From Culex pipiens pallens (lineage: Eukaryota > Arthropoda > Insecta > Diptera > Culicidae), in NCBI RefSeq assembly GCF_016801865.2, contig NC_068939.1, forward strand, positions 125,520,176 through 125,584,175: DNA of 64,000 nt, in the 5' to 3' direction. This document shows positions 1 to 10,030 of this stretch, in pieces. Position numbers and translations under genes: made by a program. How positions within the stretch are numbered: the stretch's first letter is position 1; each line of letters begins with the position of its first letter. Under the pieces are notes generated by a model. It was not told the origin of the DNA. It searched no databases and saw nothing but the letters and a program-made list of their open reading frames with translations.

Positions 1-692
1 AAATCAAAATCAAAATCAAAATCAAAATCAAAATCAAAATCAAAATCAAAATCAAAATCAAAATCAAAATCAAAATCAAAATCAAAATCAAAATCAAAAT
101 CAAAATCAAAATCAAAATCAAAATCAAAATCAAAATCAAAATCAAAATCAAAATCAAAATCAAAATCAAAATCAAAATCAAAATCAAAATCAAAATCAAA
201 ATCAAAATCAAAATCAAAATCAAAATCAAAATCAAAATCAAAATCAAAATCAAAATCAAAATCAAAATCAAAATCAAAATCAAAATCAAAATCAAAATCA
301 AAATCAAAATCAAAATCAAAATCAAAATCAAAATCAAAATCAAAATCAAAATCAAAATCAAAATCAAAATCAAAATCAAAATCAAAATCAAAATCAAAAT
401 CAAAATCAAAATCAAAATCAAAATCAAAATCAAAATCAAAATCAAAATCAAAATCAAAATCAAAATCAAAATCAAAATCAAAATCAAAATCAAAATCAAA
501 ATCAAAATCGAAATCAAAATCAAAATCAAAATCAAAATCAAAATCAAAATCGAAATCAAAATCAAAATCAAAATCAAAATCAAAATCAAAATCAAAATCA
601 AAATCAAAATCAAAATCAAAATCAAAATCAAAATCAAAATCAAAATCAAAATCAAAATCAAAATCAAAATCAAAATCAAAATCAAAATCAAA
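1..692. repeat. (AAATCA)n hexamer satellite
   Basis: An almost perfect array of the hexamer AAATCA, about 115 copies, begins at or before the window edge. The only clear variants are A-to-G changes near 510 and 552. It decays through AAACCC units at about 691-703 into ordinary sequence. It has no coding potential. Confidence 0.97.
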
Positions 693-703
693 CCCAAACC
701 CAA

Positions 704-1486
704 AGCTTCTGTCAAAGTTGCCTTTATATTTGGCGTACACCCTGTACTCTTCTAAGTTCAGTGACCTGTGCACCTAATTCTCGACCTAATCGCATTCGTG
801 CATGCCTTAGTCATCGATTTTTGTTTTCAAAAGTTCCGTTTTCAGCCTAATAAACCACGACGAGTTAATACCTCTCAAACGTCCTACTAATTGAGCATAT
901 CTCGACGACACGAACGTCAACGCGCGCGCTTTTAATGGTCCTTTCGCGTGCGTGGGATCAGCCACGTACGGTTTCCGGGGCCATTTCCAACCTGCAACCG
1001 TCCAACGGTGCCGGTGACTTATGAAAAAACCCATCAACTTGTGGCAACCGAACGTGAAACCGATATTCTTTCCACCAACGGAGTTACGTAAGTTCCACAC
1101 ACGAATTCTCCTGGCCGCACGTTCCTCGAGCGACCACGTGTTGATGAACAATTGCACTGCAAATGGCGGGGCCCCCGCGGGAGAACTCGCCGACGATTCC
1201 GGCGAGACAGACAGAACACACCCCGGATCGAAATTGGCGGACTTTCACTTGCCGGCGATGGCCAACTTGCACGGCAAAGGAAAATTAAGCAAAACAAAAC
1301 AAACCATTTCTTGAAGAAAGGGGAAATTGTGGTTTTCAAGTTGAGTTCAAACATTATCAATGATTTTTTTCAACTGAAGATAAAAATTTATATTCAACTG
1401 TCGCACAATCACCATTTATTTTCTTCAATAATAAAATAAATAAATTGAATGAATCATTACTTGAATTTTAGTCTTGGGTCAAGAGT
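704..1486. other. Unassigned non-coding stretch
   Basis: This is moderately GC-rich unique-looking sequence between the hexamer array and the LINE. Short ORFs overlap in several frames (for example 1021-1314 and 1034-1360), but none shows a recognisable domain, a splice-consistent partner or a consistent codon pattern. I see no gene here. Confidence 0.5.
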
Positions 1487-1588
1487 CAAGACAGTGAGCA
1501 AGAGAGCAACTCTCTTTGCTCCAAATATCTCTCATGAGTAAACTGAGTAACAGGAGCTTGACATCTGGCTCTCTTGCTCACTGTCTTG
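1487..1588. repeat. Perfect 21-bp inverted repeat (hairpin)
   Basis: Positions 1487-1507 and 1568-1588 are exact reverse complements over 21 bp, separated by 60 bp. The arm contains GACAGTGAGCAAGAGAGC. It could be a small MITE core or a stem-forming remnant. No target-site duplication was identified. Confidence 0.7.
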
Positions 1589-1894
1589 CTCCGTGATCAA
1601 TGCATAAATCTTTTTTCGATAATCAAAATAGCAAAGCTTGATCCCCAATCTCCCCTACTCGTCTGCAAAGAAACCCTTTTCCCAGCTTGGATCCCTAGTC
1701 AGGTTTACCCGCAAACGTGACGACATCGTGGTAAAAAAAAGCGAAAACGAAAAAAATGTTAAATTTTCCCTTGCAGGCAGTGCACCACAAATCCAGTGCA
1801 GGTTCAATCTGTGCTGACGGAAGTCCAACGAGATTGCGGAGGGGGGAGGAAAATAAGAGCAAAATTACAACGACCGATTACCCCGGCCACAAGT

Positions 1895-1910
1895 TGAGGG
1901 CTATGGTCTT
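1895..1910. repeat. LINE target-site duplication, 3' side
   Basis: Sixteen bases ending at the LINE poly(A) tail match 7985-8000 at 15 of 16 positions, as expected from target-primed reverse transcription. Confidence 0.85.
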
Positions 1911-2131
1911 TTTTTTTTTTAATTTATATTTATTCAAATTTCTTTTCCATGTACATTCATTCAGTTAAAATATTATTGAGTGTCCAATCACAAACGATGA
2001 CTTTTCACCTCAATTTTAAATACTAGCAACTTTCATTTATTCATGAAATATTGTAGCTTTCGCTATTCAGTGTTTTCAAATGTAGGAGGTCCTACATGTA
2101 CAAAAGGGAAAAGGGATACCTTAAAACTAAC

Positions 2132-5100
2132 TTATAAACTATATAAAGAGCGGATCAATGCAGTTGAAGACTGCAATGATTTTTGTCGAAATGCATCAAT
2201 TATCTTATTGGACATAACATCCAAAGTGTCAACTTCGGCTAATTGATGAAGTTCACTGGTGCTGAACCAGGGAGGAAGTTTCAGAATCATTTTCAGAATT
2301 TTGTTCTGAATCCTCTGAAGTTTTTTCTTCCTGGTTAAGCAACAGCTTGTCCAGATCGGCACAGCATAAAGCATGGCAGGTCTGAAAATTTGTTTATAAA
2401 TTAACAGTTTATTCTTGAGACAAAGTCTAGAATTCCTGTTTATAAGTGGATACAAACATTTAATATATTTGTTACATTTAACCTGGATACTTTCAATGTG
2501 ATCCTTGTAAGTAAGGTTTTTGTCAAAACCAAGTCCAAGATATTTCACTTGATCCTCCCACTTTAAATTTACCTCATTCATCTTTATAATGTGATGACTT
2601 TTTGGTTTAAGAAAATCAGCCCTTGGTTTGTGAGGGAAAATAATAAGTTGAGCTTTTGCAGCATTTGGAGTAATTTTCCATTCTTTCAAATAAGAATTGA
2701 AAATATCCAAGCTTTTTTGTAATCTTCTTGTGATGACTCGAAGGCTTCTGCCTTTGGCGGAGATGCTTGTGTCATCAGCAAAAAGTGATTTCTGACATCC
2801 TGGGGGCAAATCAGGCAAGTCAGAAGTAAAAATATTGTATAAAATTGGACCCAAAATGCTTCCTTGAGGGACGCCAGCACGTACAGGTAGTTGATCAGAT
2901 TTGCTATTCTGATAACATACCTGCAGAGTACGATCCGTCAAATAATTTTGAATAATTTTCACGATATAAATCGGAAAATTAAACCTTTTCAATTTCGCAA
3001 TCAAACCTTTATGCCAAACACTGTCAAATGCTTTTTCTATGTCTAGAAGAGCAGCGCCAGTAGAATAGCCCTCAGATTTGTTGCTTCGAATTAAATTTGA
3101 AACTCTCAACAACTGATGAGTAGTTGAATGCCCAAGGCGAAATCCAAACTGCTCATCAGCGAAAATTGAATTTTCATTAATGTGCGTCATCATTCTATTA
3201 AGAATTATTCTTTCGAATAATTTACTAATAGATGAAAGCAAACTAATGGGCCGATAGCTTGAGGCTTCAGCAGGATTTTTATCCGGTTTCAAAATCGGAA
3301 TTACTTTGGCATTTTTCCAACTACTGGGAAAATATGCCAAATCAAAACACTTGTTGCAAATTTTGACCAAGCTACTTAAAGTTGCTTCTGGTAATTTTTT
3401 AATTAAAATGTAAAAAATGCCATCCTTACCAGGGGCTTTCATATTTTTAAATTTTTTGATAATAGATTTTATTTCATTCAGATCCGTATTAAAAACTTCA
3501 TCTGATGAAAATTCTTGTTCAACAATATTCTGAAATTCTATTGAAATTTGATTTTCAATAGGACTCAACACATTCAAGTTGAAATTATGAGCACTCTCAA
3601 ACTGCTGAGCAAGTTTTTGAGCTTTTTCCCCATTAGTTAATAGAATATTATCACCATCTTTTAAAGAAGGGATGGGTTTTTGAGGTTTCTTAAGAACCTT
3701 TGAAAGTTTCCAAAAAGGTTTGGAATAAGGTTTAATTTGTTCGACATCTCTTGCGAACTTTTCATTTCGCAGGAGAGTGAATCTGTGGTCAATAACCTTT
3801 TGCAAATCTTTTTGAATTCGCTTCAGTGCAGGATCACGAGAACGTTGATACTGTCTTCGGCGAACATTTTTCAGACGAATCAGAAGCTGAAGATCGTCAT
3901 CAATAATGGGAGAATCAAATTTGACTTGGACTTTAGGAATAGCAATATTCCTAGCATCCAAAATTGCATTAGTTAAAGATTCCAAGGCTGAATCAATATC
4001 AGCTTTGGTTTCTAAAACAAAATCATGATTTAAATTATTCTCAATATGATGCTGATACCTGTCCCAATTAGCTTTGTGGTAATTAAACACAGAACTATTG
4101 GGTCTGGTAACTGCTTCATGAGAAAGTGAAAAAGTTACTGGAAGGTGATCAGAATCAAAATCAGCATGAGTCACTAAAGGACCACAATACTGACTTTGAT
4201 TTGTCAAAACCAAATCAATTGTTGATGGATTTCTAACAGAAGAAAAGCAAGTTGGCCCATTCGGGTATAAAACCGAATAAAGACCAGAAGTGCAATCTCT
4301 GAACAGAATTTTACCATTGGAATTTACTTTTGAATTATTCCAAGATTGGTGTTTGGCATTAAAATCACCGATGATCAAAAATCGAGATCTATGCCGAGTA
4401 AGTTTATTCAAATCCCCTTTGAAATAATTTTTATTTTCCCCAGTGCATTGGAAAGGCATATATGCAGCTGCAATCATAATTTTCCCAAAAGAAGTTTCAA
4501 GTTCAATGCACAGTGGTCCAGATCGCAAAATTAAGTGGAAAATGGATTTTCCGAAAAATGGTGACGTTTTGGAGCTTTGGTGTCTTCAGAAGAGTTGTTG
4601 CAAATGGAAAGGGGCAACTTTTGGTTTGGTTCAAAATTAGGGTGGTTCACGATTAGGGTGATTTTGAAAATCTAACTTTTCAGGAATATTTTTGGGAATT
4701 TTTTTGTCTTCTAGAAAGTTGATGGGCTTGCCAATCCAAGCAACTTTGTCGAAGACACCAAAATTTTATCTCGTAATCTACGCCTTCTATGACCAAATTT
4801 ATAAAAAGCATCTGAGCAAACCTTCAAAAATCAGTTTTTTGAACGTGGCAATTCAGGGTTAACTTTTAGAGAAAAGTGATATTCGGAGCACTTTTAGAGC
4901 TCTACAAAACAAACATTTTCATTTTTTGACATGTCAATTTGGACTTAAGGGTCAAAAGTTACAGCCATTTTAAGGTAAAAAAGATGCAAATTTAAAACTT
5001 AAATATCTCAAAATGGCGCAAGCCAAATTTTAAGCACTAGGTTGCATTTGAAATAAGAGATCTAGCACTACAGACGCTGAAAAAATCTCAGGGGTGTTTT

Positions 5101-6384
5101 TCTTTAAACTTGAGATATCTTCATTTGAAAAAGTCTAATTTTCAAGGGAAAACCATATGGGACCACCCTAACGAAATTCGAAAATTGTCCAAATATATGT
5201 TTTTCCATGTAATTTTGCCCGCTGAATCTGAATCTGCCCTCAGAATTGAGCCAAAATGTCAACAAATCGATTTTTGGTCATATTTTGGGTTTCCATGTAA
5301 AATTATCATTTAAACCCAAAATATGACCAAAAATCGATTTGTTGACATTTTGGCTCAATTCTGAGGGCAGATTCAGATTCAGCGGGCAAAATTACATGGA
5401 AAAACATATATTTGGACAATTTTCGAATTTCGTTAGGGTGGTCCCATATGGTTTTCCCTTGAAAATTGGACTTTTTCAAATGAAGATATCTCAAGTTTAA
5501 AGAAAAACACCCCTGAGATTTTTTCAGCGTCTGTAGTCCTAGATCTCTTATTTCAAATGCAACCTAGTGCTTAAAATTTGGCTTGCGCCATTTTGAGATA
5601 TTTAAGTTTTAAATTTGCATCTTTTTTACCTTAAAATGGCTGTAACTTTTGACCCTTAAGTCCAAATTGACATGTCAAAAAATGAAAATGTTTGTTTTGT
5701 AGAGCTCTAAAAGTGCTCCGAATATCACTTTTCTCTAAAAGTTAACCCTGAATTGCCACGTTCAAAAAACTGATTTTTGAAGGTTTGCTCAGATGCTTTT
5801 TATAAATTTGGTCATAGAAGGCGTAGATTACGAGATAAAATTTTGGTGTCTTCGACAAAGTTGCTTGGATTGGCAAGCCCATCAACTTTCTAGAAGACAA
5901 AAAAATTCCCAAAAATATTCCTGAAAAGTTAGATTTTCAAAATCACCCTAATCGTGAACCACCCTAATTTTGAACCAAACCAAAAGTTGCCCCTTTCCAT
6001 TTGCAACAACTCTTCTGAAGACACCAAAGCTCCAAAACGTCACCATTTTTCGGAAAATCCATTTTCCACTTAATTTTGCGATCTGGACCACTGTGCAATG
6101 CCCAAACTTTCAATAACTTTTAACTTAAAGTCACGTAACGTGCTATAAGTCATACTACGGTGGATAACTATTGCAACTCCACCGCCATTTCGATTCATTC
6201 GGTTATTAGTTATAACTTTATAATCTGGATCACTTTTCAAATAAGTGCCAGTTTTTAAAAATGTTTCGGTTATAACAGCAACATGCACGTTATGAACTCG
6301 TAAAAAGTTGAAAAATTCATTTTCTTTCGCTTTTAAAGAGCGAGCATTAAAATTCATAATATTGATGGAATTACTTAGATCCAT
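2132..6384 (-). pseudogene. LINE ORF2 endonuclease/reverse transcriptase, split by insertion
   Basis: ORF2 starts at 6384 with an apurinic-type endonuclease N-terminus (MDLSNSINIMNFNARSLKAK, then VAVITETFL) and runs to 6096. The frame resumes at 4503 and continues to 2132. The distal part holds the rest of the endonuclease (GDFNAKHQSWN, SDHLPVTF), then the reverse transcriptase with KAPGKDGI, YRPISLLSSISKLFE, GFRLGHSTTHQL, AGVPQGSILGPILYNIF and the catalytic FADD box (YADD variant). The two pieces are separated by a palindromic DNA element at 4509-6095 flanked by CAATG on both sides. Their combined length without the insert and one CAATG is an exact multiple of three (about 886 codons) and no other stop is seen, so the insertion appears to be the sole lesion. 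Confidence 0.9.
4509..6095. mobile_element. 1,587-bp palindromic foldback transposon, Transib-like ends
   Basis: Arms 4509-5292 and 5312-6095 are each exactly 784 bp and near-perfect reverse complements. I saw only a couple of mismatches, for example near 5068/5536 and 5143/5461. They flank a 19-bp spacer. The ends read CACAGTGGTCC...GGACCACTGTG and are bordered by a perfect 5-bp duplication, CAATG (4504-4508 and 6096-6100). A 5-bp duplication with a CACAGTG-type terminus is characteristic of Transib, the superfamily related to RAG1. There is no transposase, and the mirrored 61-67 aa ORFs are palindrome artefacts. The superfamily call is an inference from the ends only. Confidence 0.85.
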
Positions 6385-7768
6385 GATTAAACTTCAGGGT
6401 AAGAACAACATCATTCGCAAATTTCAATCCAATCTGGATTGCTTCCATCATGGATGTAGCATTACTCATTGTTTGAATCAAACCAAACAGTGAGTTTTGC
6501 AAAAAAGTCATTTTTTCAAACGTAACATCGCCGAGATCAGAAGATCCCAAAGCGTTGCCAGCAGAAAAATTTTCAAATGAGATTTGAGATACCTGCCCAA
6601 TTTCAGAAAGATTGGTAGAGGATTTAAAATTCGTGGATGAACCCGAAACGACGTTAGCATAAGAAATGCCATTGTTGTTACCTAACTTTTCCACGGTAGG
6701 GGTATTTCTAGAATTGTTCGAGTGAGACAGCACGAACGTTTGATTTAAAGATGCAGGTACAACCTGACTTTGAGAAAATTTCGGTTTGGATTTCGGCTGA
6801 TGCTTAGCACGAGAATCCAAAACCTTTTTTCTGATGGGGCAATCCCAGAAATTTGATTTGTGATTTCCACCACAATTTGCACATTTAAATTGGGTGACTT
6901 CTTTCACGGGACAATTTTCCTTGTCGTGAGAAGAATCCCCGCAAACCATGCATTTTGGAACCATGGCGCAATGATCAGTACCGTGACCGAATGCCTGGCA
7001 ACGCCGGCACTGGGTCAGATTCTGGCCATTGCCGCCATGTTTCTTAAAATGCTCCCACTTTACCCGTACATGGAACAAAAACTGAACTTTGTCCAAAAGT
7101 TTCAAATTGTTGATTTCATTTCTGTTGAAATGAATCAGATAAAATTGTGAAGTCAAACCAAAGCGAGAAATATTCCCGTTTGATTTTTTCTTCATTGGTA
7201 TTACTTGGGATGGGGCAAAGCCAAGTAACACCTTAAGTTCGTTTTTGATCTCATCTACCGACAAGTCGTTGGAGAGACCTTTCAAGACCGCCTTGAATGG
7301 CCGAGCATTCTTGGTCTCATACGTGTAGAAATTGTGTTTGTGGTTTTTGAAATAACCAACAAAAATTTGGTGATCTTGTAAAGATTCCGTCAACAAGCGA
7401 CATTCTCCTCTTCGACCAAGCTGGAACGAAACCTTCAAATTGCAAGTTTCGTTGCAATTCTTCAGTTGCGTTCGAAAGCTGGCCAAATCGGAGACGGAAG
7501 TCACTACAATTGGCGGAGCCTTTACTCGTTTCTCGACGGCAGAAGGCTCAGTACGAGGAGAAGGTTCCTTGTCATCAGTTTCGGATAAAACACCGAAACT
7601 GTTTGTCAATGGAATTGGAGGATTGACCTCACATTCAGAATCAGAATCAGACCTCAGAAGAGGCTGTTTTCTTTTTCTGTTTCCGTTAGCCGGTTTAGCG
7701 TTCAAACGCTTCACCGACGTAACGACCAAATCTTCAGAAGATTTGCGTTTACCTTTGTTTTGACGCAT
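6371..7768 (-). CDS. LINE ORF1 gag-like protein, 465 aa, intact
   Basis: This is the nucleic-acid-binding ORF1 protein of the Jockey-type LINE, expected to form ribonucleoprotein particles with element RNA. The N-terminus is basic (MRQNKGKRKSSED...), followed by a central region typical of insect gag proteins. Then come cysteine/histidine zinc knuckles: CRRCQAFGHGTDHC, CMVCGDSSHDKENC and CANCGGNHKSNFWDC, at roughly residues 245-315. The frame is uninterrupted from ATG to stop. Its last 14 nt overlap the ORF2 start in another frame, the usual arrangement for this clade. No disabling mutation is visible, so this copy may still encode a functional gag. Confidence in the family-level call is high. 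Confidence 0.92.
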   Translation of the reverse strand: MRQNKGKRKSSEDLVVTSVKRLNAKPANGNRKRKQPLLRSDSDSECEVNPPIPLTNSFGVLSETDDKEPSPRTEPSAVEKRVKAPPIVVTSVSDLASFRTQLKNCNETCNLKVSFQLGRRGECRLLTESLQDHQIFVGYFKNHKHNFYTYETKNARPFKAVLKGLSNDLSVDEIKNELKVLLGFAPSQVIPMKKKSNGNISRFGLTSQFYLIHFNRNEINNLKLLDKVQFLFHVRVKWEHFKKHGGNGQNLTQCRRCQAFGHGTDHCAMVPKCMVCGDSSHDKENCPVKEVTQFKCANCGGNHKSNFWDCPIRKKVLDSRAKHQPKSKPKFSQSQVVPASLNQTFVLSHSNNSRNTPTVEKLGNNNGISYANVVSGSSTNFKSSTNLSEIGQVSQISFENFSAGNALGSSDLGDVTFEKMTFLQNSLFGLIQTMSNATSMMEAIQIGLKFANDVVLTLKFNHGSK

Positions 7769-7984
7769 TTTGCAAGCAAAGTTCTCTTAAAAAGATGGCT
7801 TTGTTTGTAAAATACAACAAAATTTCAGGCGGGGTTAGTCTTGAAAAGACTGTTTAGAATTTCGGAAAATAACTCAGGTAGTCTTTAAAAAGACTGTGAA
7901 TTTTGTTTTGAAATAACTCTGAGCTTAGGTAGTAAAAAATACCGCAGCTCTAGTGTCCGTTCACCACGAAGGTTCGCAAGACAC

Positions 7985-8000
7985 TGAGGGCTGTGGTCTT
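7985..8000. repeat. LINE target-site duplication, 5' side
   Basis: This is the second copy of the 16-bp duplication. It marks the 5' boundary of the minus-strand LINE and shows the element is not 5'-truncated. Confidence 0.85.
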
Positions 8001-10030
8001 GTGGTTTAGTTTTTAAGAGTGGCTAAAAGTTGGGAATTTTCTTTCAGTTTTAGTTAAACAATCTAAACATAAATTTATCTGAAATATTAATGTTTACTTT
8101 TAATGATTTTGTATAGTGGCAAAAGGAAATTTAAAATTTCAAAAAAAACTAAAGAAAAACATGAATTGAAAATTCTTCGAAGCCCGAAGCCGAAATGCTA
8201 GGAACAAACAATTATTCTCAACATCTTTGTTGCAGCTAGATTGGATGGATTTGTAACGAAAGGGAAATTGATTTATGCGGCAATTGGCTTCCTTCTGTAG
8301 TATGCCATTCAGCTTTGTAATCATTGTCGATTTTTGGTTTGCATTGTTTTTTCACTCTTGCTGTAAACAATATACACAGTAGGAAAATTTAAGTGTTGTT
8401 TTTGTTAACTGTTCTCTTAGTTTGATAATGATTTCAAATCAGTGATATTTTTTTAGTTCTTAACCCTTTTCAAATTTGTTTTTCAAACACAAATCATAGG
8501 AAATTCACTATTCCAACACGAATTACCAAGGGCATTTTTGTAGCAGTGGCAGAAAGTGCCAAAGAGCTGCTGAGAAATACCATTTTGAAAACACTGTTCC
8601 TATCAGGATTGAAGAACTGGCAACCCTCTCTGATGTTTTGAAGCATAAAAATCTTTAACACATTTCAAAATTAAAATCGAATAAAAACAACAAAAAAATG
8701 GATAGATAACATTAAATTTCTAATCTAAATTTGTATATTTCAATACAAAAAAGTTTGTAAAGTGTATTCTACACCAGTACAACTGTCATATAACAATATG
8801 TTTCCACTAAAAATCCATACTTCAACGATTATTTTTGAAATTGTTTTGTACGGATATTGTTTTGTTGAAATTTGAAGGTTTTGGTTTAAAAATATTATTT
8901 GGCCCTCAAATACATAATTTGTAGTATTGATAATGTTTGAACTAAACTGCAAAAAATGCGCACACATTTAAATGTTTAATGCTAAATTTTCAAAAAAGTT
9001 TTAAAAAGATGCGGAATGCATTTAAATGCTTACAACTCAAAAATTTCACAAAATATCGTATTATTTTCAACACTGTGCAATCAAAAAACCACGTGTAATT
9101 TCGATAAATACTCAAATAAAAAAGTGTAACATTTAAAAATATTGATGTTTTTTTATAATTTGCAATATAGGCATCAAACCACTCTTAATTTTACATAGAT
9201 TTTTGTTGTTTTACCATTTTTAAGAGTTTAAAAATACAAAAAATTCGAATAATACCGTTTTCTTGGAAACTTCAACGACATTTTATGAATTTGCAATGAT
9301 TTTCAATTTTTAATGCTGAATACCAAAATTTTAACAAATTATTATGTTTTGGAAAAAAAACTGAAATATCAATGTTTAAATTTTCATTTGATTCCATTTT
9401 TTTTAAGTACCCAAAGTTTAAAAGTGAAAAATTGAGTATTACATTTTTTTTGAATTTGCCATTTGAGTTTTGAACGATGCATAATTTGATGAAGATTTTT
9501 ACTGTATTTAATTTTTGAAAGATGCACAATTTTCACAAAATTCTAAATTGCTCAAACGATTTCGATTGTATTCTCAATGTTTTCATTTCATTATTTACAA
9601 CATGCTTTTTTGTATTTTTTTTGTTGACGCATAATTTCTAATAAATTTTTCACAAACGACTTTGAAAGGATTTTCAAAGTTTTACAATTTTTAGTGCTTT
9701 TAATGAAATTTTCAAAAAATACCGCAGTTAAAAAAAACAAAAAAAAAAATCATAATTTCATAACGTAATAGGGTTGTTCAACCACCCTGAAGTTTAATGG
9801 ATTCTCATGGTTACAGAATTTTGAATGTTAAAAACTCAAATTTTCAAACAATTCCATATTTTTAAATACTATTTTATTTTTAATATGTTTCACGAGTATC
9901 AAACGATGTATAATTTTATTTAGATGTTCACTGTATTACAATTCCAAGCGCAAAATTATAAAATTTTCGTAAAACTCCGTATTTGAATTTAAATATTCAA
10001 CCCTTAAAATGGTACAACAGTGGTAACTAT
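8001..10030. other. AT-rich non-coding DNA, no gene seen
   Basis: This is very AT-rich sequence with loosely recurring short phrases (TTTTCAAAATTT-type, GATGCATAATTT). From about 9000 to 10000 it looks like a decayed, diverged repeat. Short ORFs (8139-8324, 8740-8967, 9272-9529) lack any recognisable features. Confidence 0.5.

Larger units (their letters stand above)
1911..7984 (-). mobile_element. Full-length Jockey-clade LINE (Juan-like), interrupted
   Basis: This is a non-LTR retrotransposon in minus orientation with a 5' UTR (about 7769-7984), ORF1 gag, a 14-nt-overlapping ORF2 (endonuclease plus reverse transcriptase) and a poly(A) tail seen as a T run at 1911-1920. It is flanked by a 16-bp target-site duplication, 1895-1910 and 7985-8000, with one mismatch (TGAGGGCT[A/G]TGGTCTT). 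Subtracting the 1,587-bp insert gives about 4.49 kb, close to the size of Juan elements of mosquitoes. Presence of the 5' end and long ORFs indicates a young, full-length insertion. The clade call rests on domain order and RT motifs, so the family name is an inference. Confidence 0.9.

Noticed and set aside
1..692. Telomeric repeat
   Set aside because: AAATCA is not the insect TTAGG type and dipterans lack short telomeric repeats. It is treated as an ordinary hexamer satellite.
5110..5494. Two identical ~61-aa ORFs on opposite strands
   Set aside because: They are the same arm sequence of the palindromic element read from each side. There is no start context or conserved domain.
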